From the NCBI GenBank assembly GCA_028227525.1, contig JAOJAE010000021.1:1-11971 (forward strand): 11,971 bases of DNA. The letters run 5' to 3'. The position numbers and the translations under genes are program-made. Below are positions 5,767 through 11,971 of this stretch, piece by piece (position 1 is the first letter of the stretch; the number at the start of each line of letters is the position of its first letter). This stretch comes from Candidatus Pelagibacter sp. Its GTDB lineage: Bacteria > Pseudomonadota > Alphaproteobacteria > Pelagibacterales > Pelagibacteraceae. The notes under the pieces are model-generated. The model saw nothing but the letters and a program-made list of their open reading frames with translations, was not told the DNA's origin and searched no databases.

Positions 5767-7206
5767 GATAAAACATACTTAATAAGTCAATCAACATCGT
5801 TATCATTAGTAATCGTTATAAGCTTAATATTTACAGTGTTAGGCCTTTATCATTCAAATAAATTTAAAGGTATAAACAATTATCTTACAGCTAATAGAAA
5901 CATAGGATTGTTTTCATTAACAACAAGTCTAGTTGCGTCTGCGTTGGGAGCATGGGTTTTGTTTGGCCCTGCAGCTGCTGCTACATGGGGTGGAATAGGC
6001 GCTGTGATTGGATATGCGCTAGGTACAGCTTTTCCAATGATTTTTTTAATTTATTTAGGAAAAAAAATTAGAACAGAATTTCCAAAAGGATCATCATTGA
6101 TCGAATTTATGAGAAAAAAATTTGGAAAGAGTTTATTTAAACTAATTTTATTCATGACCATATTTTATATGTTCATATTTTTATGTGCTGAAGTGACTGC
6201 AGTTGCGGTATTGATAAATTATATATCTGGTACAGAATTATGGGTAACTGCATTAATAGTTTTGTTAGCAACACTTACTTATACGTTGTATGGAGGATTA
6301 AGAGCGTCTATTTTCACAGATAATATTCAAATGATCGTTATTGGTATTCTTTTACTAATTTCAATCTCTTATATTTTATCTTACACGGGAAATACTTTTT
6401 CATTTGAATATATTAAACAGAAAAATCCACAATTATTAAGTAGTTCTTATATCCCAAGTTATACAGCAGGATTAACTTTTTTTATTGCAGTAGCAGCTAC
6501 CAATTTATTTCATCAAGGAAATTGGCAAAGAGTTTATGCTGCAAAAAATTATAAAACTCTTAAACAAAGTTTAATAATTTCTTTTTTTATAATTATTCCA
6601 ATAGTCTTTTTTATGGGATTTACTGGAATGGTATCTTTTTCTATTGATCCTAGTCAAAGAGCTGACTTAGGTTTTTTTACTTTATTATTAAAAGAACAAA
6701 CACAAACCTTATCACTGCTAATAATTACACTTGGACTAGCGCTAACCATATCAACGGTGGACACTCTGGTTAATGCAATTTCAAGTCTTTTTGTTGTCGA
6801 TGGAAAAGCTACGTTTAATCTAAGTAAGAAAACTGATTATTTAAAACCTTCAAAATATTTCATTATTATAATATCCTTAGTTTCATTCTTTATCGCATCA
6901 AAAGGTTTTGATATTTTGTATTTATTCTTATTGGCTGACTTATTTTGTTGTGCTTTTGTTTATACAGTTTTTTATAGTTTTTATAATAAAGATGTTAACG
7001 AAAGAACTGCTTATGTTGCGATTATTATTGGATTAGTTGGTGGTTTTCTTTTATTTCCATTTCCAGATTTTTCAAAAAGTTTATTAGTTGGGGGCTTGAT
7101 GTCTAAAGAGGTATTTTCACCTTTTATAACTCAATCTTTATTATTTTTATCTTTTGTTGTAGCAACTTTTCTTCCTGCAATAATTTTGAGATTAAAAAAA
7201 AATTGA
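5764..7206 (+). CDS. thiV: Sodium:solute symporter (SSS family), probable thiamin-precursor (HMP) transporter ThiV
   Basis: A 480-residue integral membrane protein of the sodium:solute symporter family with about 12-13 hydrophobic helices. Family blocks seen: ASALGAWVLFGPAAAATWGG at 59-78 (region of the first unwound helix), YGGLRASIFTDNIQM at 176-190 (the typical GGlrA...TDxiQ motif), NWQRVYAAKN at 253-262, and STVDTLVNAISS at 330-341, whose Ser/Thr residues correspond to the sodium-site helix of this family. It lies immediately behind a TPP riboswitch with its own ribosome site inside the aptamer. In SAR11 this gene order is known and the transporter, ThiV, is proposed to import the thiamin pyrimidine precursor HMP, for which these cells are auxotrophic. 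The substrate is inferred from regulation and that precedent, not from residues. It ends 1 base short of the convergent thioredoxin-like gene. Confidence 0.88.
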   Translation: MDKTYLISQSTSLSLVIVISLIFTVLGLYHSNKFKGINNYLTANRNIGLFSLTTSLVASALGAWVLFGPAAAATWGGIGAVIGYALGTAFPMIFLIYLGKKIRTEFPKGSSLIEFMRKKFGKSLFKLILFMTIFYMFIFLCAEVTAVAVLINYISGTELWVTALIVLLATLTYTLYGGLRASIFTDNIQMIVIGILLLISISYILSYTGNTFSFEYIKQKNPQLLSSSYIPSYTAGLTFFIAVAATNLFHQGNWQRVYAAKNYKTLKQSLIISFFIIIPIVFFMGFTGMVSFSIDPSQRADLGFFTLLLKEQTQTLSLLIITLGLALTISTVDTLVNAISSLFVVDGKATFNLSKKTDYLKPSKYFIIIISLVSFFIASKGFDILYLFLLADLFCCAFVYTVFYSFYNKDVNERTAYVAIIIGLVGGFLLFPFPDFSKSLLVGGLMSKEVFSPFITQSLLFLSFVVATFLPAIILRLKKN

Positions 7207-7207
7207 T

Positions 7208-7576
7208 TTAAATTGAAGATTTTAAAGCATCATAAATAAGTTCTTTGGTAGTCTCACCAATACTTCTATAAACTTCTTTATTGTCTTTAAAAATTAAGAG
7301 CGTTGTTTGATATTGCACATTAAAAAATTCAGCAATTTCTTTATTTGTTACATCAAAAGCAAAATATTCAATATTATCAAAATCGTTTTTTGCTTTATTT
7401 AATATTTTCATTTGACTTGCACAAGATGTGCAATATTTAATCCATGAACTGACTATTACAACTTTTCCTTCCAATAAAGCTTTATCGAACAACTCTTTTT
7501 TGTAAGTTGTCTCTTTGCTAATTGCACTAGAGCTTAATGTAAAAGTAAAAATTAAAAATATTAAAATCTTTTTCAT
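7208..7576 (-). CDS. Periplasmic thioredoxin-like protein with CTSC active site
   Basis: A 122-residue protein with a signal peptide or membrane anchor (MKKILIFLIFTFTLSSSAIS) followed by one thioredoxin-fold domain. The active site is seen as WIKYCTSCASQMKIL, a CxxC in the usual position after the second strand and a Trp, with CTSC in place of CGPC. The later YQTTLLIF segment fits the beta strand with the cis-proline loop, but a Thr-Thr stands where TP is normal, so the cis-proline appears to be missing. The open frame extends 23 codons upstream, but ATG 7576 places the signal peptide at the N-terminus. It is probably exported and takes part in thiol-disulfide exchange, or is a DUF-type thioredoxin relative. 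It is single-gene, convergent with thiV (1-base gap) and divergent from the ABC exporter. Its partner may be CcdA; this is inference. Confidence 0.8.
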   Translation of the reverse strand: MKKILIFLIFTFTLSSSAISKETTYKKELFDKALLEGKVVIVSSWIKYCTSCASQMKILNKAKNDFDNIEYFAFDVTNKEIAEFFNVQYQTTLLIFKDNKEVYRSIGETTKELIYDALKSSI

Positions 7577-7604
7577 AATTGATTTTAGAATAAATTTTAA
7601 TTTA

Positions 7605-7634
7605 TTGTAATCAATCAAATTGTCCCTATATACT
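7605..7634 (+). promoter_or_regulatory. Likely promoter of the ABC-2 exporter operon
   Basis: TTGTAA at 7605-7610 (4 of 6 to the -35) and TATACT at 7629-7634 (5 of 6 to the -10) with an 18-base spacer. The predicted start of transcription, about 7641, is only a few bases before the ATG at 7644, so the mRNA would be leaderless or nearly so; no Shine-Dalgarno is visible before this ATG, which is consistent. Confidence 0.45.
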
Positions 7635-7643
7635 GATAACCTC

Positions 7644-8579
7644 ATGTCTGAAAATCAAATAATTATTAAAAACTTATCAAAAGTTTATAAAAATGGCTTT
7701 AATGCACTAAAAACAATAAATTTAAACATAAAAAAAGGCGAGATTTTTGCAATGCTTGGACCAAATGGTGCGGGCAAAACCACTCTAATAAGTATAATTT
7801 GTGGGATTGTAAAACCATCTTCTGGAAAAGTTACAGTTGATAACTTTGATATCATTGATGACTATAGAGAAACAAGATCAAGAATTGGTTTAGTTCCTCA
7901 AGAATTAACTTTAGAACAATTTGAAACAGTATTTAACAATGTATCTTATTCAAGAGGTCTGTACGGAAAAAAACCAGATCCTAAACATATAGAAAAAATT
8001 TTAAAACAACTAAGTCTATGGGATAAAAAAGATCAAAGATTAAGACAATTATCAGGAGGAATGAAACGAAGAGTTTTAATCGCAAAAGCTTTATCTCATG
8101 AGCCCTCAATTTTATTTTTAGACGAACCTACTGCTGGAGTAGATGTTGAGTTAAGACAAGATATGTGGAAAATTGTTGAAGAATTAAGAGCAACAGGAGT
8201 TACTATTATCTTAACCACTCATTATATAGAAGAAGCAGAAGCTATTGCTGACAGAGTAGGTGTCATAAACCAAGGCGAAATAATAGTTGTTGAAGAAACA
8301 AAAGAATTATTAAAAAAAATGGGACACAAAAAACTCACTGTAGAGCTGCAAGATGAGATTTCTAAAATTCCAGATAACTTAGATAAATATAAATTAGTTT
8401 TAGGTAAAAATAAGATGTCAATTGATTACACATATAATGTTCAAGCTGAACAAACTGGTATTACAAATTTATTACAAGATATAAAAGACGCTGGTTTAAA
8501 ACTAAAAGATTTAAAAACAGAACAAAGCACTTTAGAAAAAATATTTGTTAGCTTAGTAAAGGAAAATAATGAAATTTAA
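7644..8579 (+). CDS. yadG: ABC-2 type transporter ATP-binding protein (YadG-like)
   Basis: ATPase subunit of an ABC-2 exporter; it powers the membrane partner encoded next. From ATG 7644 the protein has 311 residues. All nucleotide-binding motifs are intact: Walker [10 protein letters not shown] at 39-47, Q-loop LVPQE with Q86, signature LSGGMKRR at 136-143, Walker [13 protein letters not shown] at 156-167 and switch His193 in [16 protein letters not shown]. The sequence after Walker B and the C-terminal extension ending LEKIFVSLV closely match E. coli YadG (308 residues). The open frame extends eight codons upstream to a TTG at 7620, but the ATG matches the family start. Its last 11 bases overlap the permease gene, indicating coupled translation. 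The substrate is not known for YadGH-type exporters and cannot be read here. Confidence 0.93.
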   Translation: MSENQIIIKNLSKVYKNGFNALKTINLNIKKGEIFAMLGPNGAGKTTLISIICGIVKPSSGKVTVDNFDIIDDYRETRSRIGLVPQELTLEQFETVFNNVSYSRGLYGKKPDPKHIEKILKQLSLWDKKDQRLRQLSGGMKRRVLIAKALSHEPSILFLDEPTAGVDVELRQDMWKIVEELRATGVTIILTTHYIEEAEAIADRVGVINQGEIIVVEETKELLKKMGHKKLTVELQDEISKIPDNLDKYKLVLGKNKMSIDYTYNVQAEQTGITNLLQDIKDAGLKLKDLKTEQSTLEKIFVSLVKENNEI

Positions 8580-9336
8580 TTATTCTGCATTTAAAGCAAT
8601 TTATCTTCATGAAATGGATAGATTTAAAAGAACATTGATGCAATCATTGCTTTCACCAGTTTTATCTACCTCCCTTTATTTTATTGTATTTGGGTCTGTC
8701 ATTGGTGGGTATGTAGAAAATATTGATGGAATTAGTTATGGTTCATATATCGTTCCTGGTCTACTAATGTTAACATTATTGACTCAATCAATTACTAACA
8801 CTTCTTTTGGAATATTTTTTCCTAAATTTAATGGAACGATTTATGAAATTTTAGCTGCACCTATTTCAACATTGGAAATAGTCTTAGCTTTTGTTGGGGC
8901 GGGAGCCACTAAAACTTTAATTGTTGGAGTAGTAATTTTTATTACTGCAACTTTTTTTGTTGAAGTAGATGTCAAATATCCATTATTAGTAATTTTCTTA
9001 CTTATCCTTGTAGCGTTCACTTTTGCATTATTTGGTTTTTTAATAGGATTAATGAGCTCAAACTTTGAACAAATGTCTATCATTCCAACATTAATTATTA
9101 CACCAATGGTATTTTTGGGAGGAAGTTTATATTCATTAGATATGTTGCCACCTTTTTGGCAAACAATAACTTACTTTAACCCCGTAGTTTATTTAATTAA
9201 TGGGCTAAGATTTGCTTTTTATGGAGTATCAGACTTTAATATATGGATTAGTATAAGCTCAATGGTAGTTTTCTTATTTATTTGTATAGGGGTAGTAGCT
9301 GTATTGTTGAAAAAGGGATATAATATAAAATCTTAG
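8569..9336 (+). CDS. yadH: ABC-2 type transporter permease (YadH-like)
   Basis: Membrane subunit of the exporter, 255 residues with about six transmembrane helices and an amphipathic N-terminal helix (ALKx[10 protein letters not shown] type). Family features seen: [20 protein letters not shown] at 29-48, [15 protein letters not shown] near 60-74, the conserved coupling stretch [19 protein letters not shown] near 87-105, [26 protein letters not shown] near 164-189 and [16 protein letters not shown] near 195-210. This is the ABC2_membrane pattern and lines up along its length with E. coli YadH (256 residues). It overlaps the ATPase gene by 11 bases, so the two are one operon. Its stop codon TAG overlaps the stop of the convergent methyltransferase gene in the four bases TTAG. 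Confidence 0.92.
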   Translation: MKFNYSAFKAIYLHEMDRFKRTLMQSLLSPVLSTSLYFIVFGSVIGGYVENIDGISYGSYIVPGLLMLTLLTQSITNTSFGIFFPKFNGTIYEILAAPISTLEIVLAFVGAGATKTLIVGVVIFITATFFVEVDVKYPLLVIFLLILVAFTFALFGFLIGLMSSNFEQMSIIPTLIITPMVFLGGSLYSLDMLPPFWQTITYFNPVVYLINGLRFAFYGVSDFNIWISISSMVVFLFICIGVVAVLLKKGYNIKS

Positions 9337-10472
9337 CTGCTAGCTATCTTTTTTTTAGGATCATAAAAAGGTTTTTCAACAACAACACAATTAAAATTAC
9401 CTTCATTTGTTGTTACTTCAAATTTATTTCCAATTTCAGATTGTTCAACTGCAAGCATAGCTAACGCTATATTCTTTTTTAATCTAGGAGAGTAAACTGC
9501 AGATGTAACTTTACCAATATTATTATTATCTTTTGTCAGTTTCCAGAATGTTGTGTTTGGACCTTTTAAAGGTTCACAATCAATTTCGATACCAACTTGT
9601 TTTCTTTTTATGCCATTTTGTTTAATTTTCTGTAATGCATCTTTACCAACAAAATTTATATCAGAATCTAAGCTAACTAATCGATCTAATCCTAACTCGA
9701 ATGGATTAGTATTGATGTCGGCATCAGCATGATAAGACAACATTCCACCTTCAATCCTTCTTATTGTTGAAGTATGACCTGGCTGTAAACCATATTCTTT
9801 TCCAGCATCCATAATTTTTTCATATAATTGATTTCCTTTAGATCCATCTCTTAAATATATTTCATAACCAAGCTCACTCGACCAGCCAGTTCTTGATATA
9901 ATTAAAGGAATTCCATCTAAATTATATTCTCTTAACCAGTAATATTTTAAATCTTTAATGTCTTCTCCAAAAAGTTTAATCATTATTTCTCCTGATGTGG
10001 GTCCTTGAAGTTGTAATGGAGAAACATCAGGTTCTTTAATATGAACATTTAAACCTGAATTAATAGCTACACCTTGTGCCCATAATAAAACGTCACTGTC
10101 AGCTAATGATAGCCAAAAATGATTTTCATCTAATCTTAATAAAACTGGATCGTTTAAAATTCCACCTTCATTATTTGTGATTAAAACATACTTGCATTGA
10201 CCAATGGATAGTTTTGATAAGTCTCTTGGTGTTAATAATTGTGTAAATTTGTATGCATCTGGTCCAGTAATCTCAACTTGTCTTTCAACAGCCACATCAC
10301 AAAGAATAGCTTTTTTAATTAAGTTCCAAAAGTTTTGTTCAGGACTTCCAAAATCTCTTGGAATATACATATGATTGTAAACAGAAAACCCTGTAGCACC
10401 CCACTTTACAGTAGAGTCGAAATAAGGAGATTTTCTAATTTGTGTGCCAAAACCAAAATTTTTATTACTCAT
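9333..10472 (-). CDS. DmdA-like / GcvT-family tetrahydrofolate-dependent methyltransferase (probably not true DmdA)
   Basis: A 379-residue member of the GcvT/DmdA family: a folate-binding barrel at the N-terminus and a C-terminal GCV_T_C-type domain. These enzymes move a methyl or aminomethyl group to tetrahydrofolate in the cytoplasm. Several blocks resemble SAR11 DMSP demethylase: SVYNHMYIP at 30-38, VERQVEITGPDAYKFTQLLTPRD at 62-84, NDPV at 107-110 with the aligned catalytic Asp, WLSLADSDVLL at 120-130 and LQGPTSGE at 155-162. But from memory true DmdA proteins read GWSKQGGFEIY and IERxExGLLSYGNDM, whereas this one has GWSSELGYEIYL at 196-207 and IRRIEGGMLSYHADADINTN at 237-256. I therefore read it as a paralogue of unknown methyl donor (DMSP, a methylated amine or a glycine derivative are all possible). 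The ATG at 10472 has a weak GGA ribosome site. No gcvH or gcvP is near. Confidence 0.75.
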   Translation of the reverse strand: MSNKNFGFGTQIRKSPYFDSTVKWGATGFSVYNHMYIPRDFGSPEQNFWNLIKKAILCDVAVERQVEITGPDAYKFTQLLTPRDLSKLSIGQCKYVLITNNEGGILNDPVLLRLDENHFWLSLADSDVLLWAQGVAINSGLNVHIKEPDVSPLQLQGPTSGEIMIKLFGEDIKDLKYYWLREYNLDGIPLIISRTGWSSELGYEIYLRDGSKGNQLYEKIMDAGKEYGLQPGHTSTIRRIEGGMLSYHADADINTNPFELGLDRLVSLDSDINFVGKDALQKIKQNGIKRKQVGIEIDCEPLKGPNTTFWKLTKDNNNIGKVTSAVYSPRLKKNIALAMLAVEQSEIGNKFEVTTNEGNFNCVVVEKPFYDPKKKIASS

Positions 10473-10505
10473 TTTTGTTCCATAACAGCCCCAATCATTG
10501 ATTAC

Positions 10506-10535
10506 AAATAAAAAATAGCCCAGTTAAGGGCTATT
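10506..10535 (-). terminator. Intrinsic terminator of aceA
   Basis: On the minus strand a perfect 8-bp stem AATAGCCC / GGGCTATT (10514-10521 with 10528-10535) closes a 6-base loop and is followed at once by a T-rich run TTTTATTT. It begins 29 bases after the aceA stop, so it should end the aceA transcript before the methyltransferase gene. On the plus strand the hairpin is followed by A residues, so it works in one direction only. Confidence 0.85.
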
Positions 10536-10564
10536 AAAAAAAATATGAGGGAAATTATTTTTAT

Positions 10565-11839
10565 TTAAAATTGTTCAGATTCAGTTGAACCTGCCATAGC
10601 AGTTGTTGAACTTTTTCCACTGCTAATAGTATTTGAAACGGCATCAAAATAAGAAGTACCTACTTCTCTTTGGTGTTTAACACTTGTATAGCCATCTTTT
10701 TCTCTAGAAAATTCTTGTTGTTGAATTCTAGAATAAGCTGCCATTCCTTCTTTTTTATATTTTTCTGCAAGTTCAAATATAGCTATGTTTTGTGTGTGAA
10801 ATCCAGCTAATGTTATAAATTGAAATTTATAACCCATCTTAGCAATTTCTTGTTGAAACGAAGCTATCTCATCATCATTTAAATGTTTTTTCCAATTAAA
10901 TGAAGGTGAGCAATTGTAGGCTAATAATTTACCAGGAAATTTTTCATGAATTGCATCAGCAAACTTTTTAGCTTCAGCAAGGTTTGGAGTTGCTGTTTCA
11001 CACCATATTAAGTCAGCATAAGGAGCATATGCAAGTCCTCTTGAGATAGCTTGTTCAATTCCATCTTTGACATAAAAAAATCCTTCAGGAGATCTTTCAC
11101 CAGTTAAAAATGGTTTATCATTTTCATCAAAATCATTAGTAATTAATTTTGCAGCATTAGCATCAGTTCTAGCTAAAATAATCAAAGGTACTTCAGCAAT
11201 GTCTGCAGCAAGCCTTGCTGACTTTAAATTTTTAACCATTGTTCCAGTAGGGACTAAAACCTTACCTCCCATATGACCACATTTTTTTTCACTAGCTAGT
11301 TGATCTTCAAAGTGAACTCCTGCTGCACCAGCTCTTATAAATTTTTTAGTTAATTCAAATACGTTTAAGGGTCCACCAAATCCTGCTTCACCGTCAGCTA
11401 TAATAGGCAACATATAATCAACTGCATTTTCTTTTTTCATATCGCCATCTTGAAGTTCCATATGTTGAATTTGATCAGCTCTTACTAAAGAATTATTCAT
11501 AGTTTCAACTAATTTTGGTGCACTATCATATGGATATAAAGATTGATCAGGGTACATTTCACCTGCGGTGTTCGCATCAGCAGCTACTTGCCATCCACTA
11601 AGATAAATTGCTTTTAATCCTGCTTTAGCATGTTGAACTGCTTGGTTACCAGATAATGACCCAAGTGTATTAACATAAGACTCTGAATTTAATAAATTCC
11701 ATAACTTTTGTGATTGATTTTTGCACATAGAGTACTCAATTTTTATTGAACCTCGAAGACGCTCAACTTCATCGTCTGTATAATCACGTTTTATTCCTGC
11801 AAATCTTTTTAGATCGTATGAGATATTTTCTGCACTCAT
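10565..11839 (-). CDS. aceA: Isocitrate lyase
   Basis: Cleaves isocitrate to glyoxylate and succinate, the first step of the glyoxylate shunt, needing Mg2+; cytoplasmic tetramer. The 424 residues match bacterial isocitrate lyases (E. coli 434) along their length. Signature [14 protein letters not shown] at 185-198 carries the catalytic Cys187. Other landmarks are [10 protein letters not shown] at 81-90, the metal-binding [13 protein letters not shown] at 147-159, GVHFEDQ at 174-180, ARTDANAA in the 220s, and NCSPSFNW further on, which contacts the substrate. The C-terminus, a Ser/Thr-rich tail after the SYFDAV block, fits the lid segment, so the protein seems complete. The ATG at 11839 has a TAGGA ribosome site 9 bases upstream. 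A terminator follows the gene. Malate synthase is not in this window. Confidence 0.97.
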   Translation of the reverse strand: MSAENISYDLKRFAGIKRDYTDDEVERLRGSIKIEYSMCKNQSQKLWNLLNSESYVNTLGSLSGNQAVQHAKAGLKAIYLSGWQVAADANTAGEMYPDQSLYPYDSAPKLVETMNNSLVRADQIQHMELQDGDMKKENAVDYMLPIIADGEAGFGGPLNVFELTKKFIRAGAAGVHFEDQLASEKKCGHMGGKVLVPTGTMVKNLKSARLAADIAEVPLIILARTDANAAKLITNDFDENDKPFLTGERSPEGFFYVKDGIEQAISRGLAYAPYADLIWCETATPNLAEAKKFADAIHEKFPGKLLAYNCSPSFNWKKHLNDDEIASFQQEIAKMGYKFQFITLAGFHTQNIAIFELAEKYKKEGMAAYSRIQQQEFSREKDGYTSVKHQREVGTSYFDAVSNTISSGKSSTTAMAGSTESEQF

Positions 11840-11895
11840 TAATGGTAGTCCTATGATGTTAGTAGTTTTAAGAAAATTGAATTAGTAGAAAAGAA

Positions 11896-11970
11896 TTAAT
11901 TATTATCGTCTAGAGACTTAATAAGGTCATTCATTCCACTAGAACCCCAATCACAATGATCATCTCTCAT
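11896..11970 (-). CDS. C-terminal end of an unidentified protein (5' part outside window)
   Basis: On the minus strand, entering from the right edge, a frame stays open for 24 codons and ends at TAA 11896-11898. Visible residues begin with MRDDHCDWG and end LIKSLDDNN; the ATG at the edge may be internal. The strand matches aceA, whose ATG lies 56 bases downstream, so this could be the gene before aceA, either in one transcript or separate. The fragment is too short to assign a family, and part of the open frame could be chance. Confidence 0.4.
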   Translation of the reverse strand: MRDDHCDWGSSGMNDLIKSLDDNN

Positions 11971-11971
11971 G

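Noticed and set aside
7620..7643. TTG start adding eight residues to the YadG-like ATPase
   Set aside because: The ATG at 7644 matches the family N-terminus, and the extension would overlap the likely -10 box.
8841..9083. 80-codon ORF on the minus strand
   Set aside because: Antisense to the hydrophobic core of the ABC permease, with no domain features of its own.
7605..10507. Shared 11-mer TTGTAATCAAT upstream of the exporter (7605-7615, plus) and of the DmdA-like gene (10497-10507, minus)
   Set aside because: In a 12-kb AT-rich window many 11-base matches are expected by chance, and the second copy has no good -10 box, so a common regulator is not supported.
10514..10535. The aceA hairpin as a two-way terminator serving both strands
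   Set aside because: Only the minus strand has a T-run after the stem, and no plus-strand transcript is expected to arrive here except read-through from the exporter.
11840..11895. Glycine or other riboswitch upstream of aceA
   Set aside because: Only 56 AT-rich bases are present, with no conserved aptamer motif or stable hairpin visible.

Overview
The window looks like a piece of a streamlined, AT-rich marine alphaproteobacterial genome, most likely SAR11 (Pelagibacterales). This is inferred from low G+C, intergenic gaps near zero or negative, and the gene content: a compact TPP riboswitch directly in front of a sodium:solute symporter (the ThiV arrangement known from SAR11), a DmdA-like folate-dependent methyltransferase, isocitrate lyase and several short secreted proteins. 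No mobile element, CRISPR array, tRNA or rRNA was seen.

Layout, left to right. Bases 1-2556 (+ strand) hold the C-terminal half of PEP carboxylase (ppc), CcdA abutting it with no gap, and an FMN-dependent NADH-quinone/azo reductase, probably one transcript. A convergent gene (2546-3610, - strand) encodes a D-malate/tartrate dehydrogenase-type decarboxylating enzyme. A short divergent control region (3611-3715) follows. Then comes a + strand cassette of three small genes of unknown role: a secreted pentapeptide-repeat protein, a 97-residue soluble helical protein, and a 29-residue membrane microprotein starting at a TAATG junction. This cassette ends inside the 3' end of a YghZ-type aldo/keto reductase (- strand). 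Bases 5699-5763 form a TPP riboswitch controlling thiV (5764-7206). A small periplasmic thioredoxin-like protein (- strand) faces thiV tail to tail. A YadG/YadH-type ABC-2 exporter (7644-9336, + strand) is divergent from it. The right end is - strand: isocitrate lyase (aceA), an intrinsic terminator, a DmdA/GcvT-family methyltransferase whose signatures differ from true DmdA, and at the very edge the C-terminus of an unidentified protein upstream of aceA.

Functionally this is mostly central carbon and one-carbon metabolism: oxaloacetate by PEP carboxylase, hydroxy-diacid decarboxylation, the first step of the glyoxylate shunt, and folate-linked methyl or aminomethyl transfer. To this are added uptake of a thiamin precursor, periplasmic thiol-disulfide chemistry and a few stress or export genes. 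The least explained parts are the three-gene pentapeptide cassette with its microprotein, the non-canonical DmdA relative, and the shortened riboswitch whose 3' strand also appears to be the ribosome binding site.
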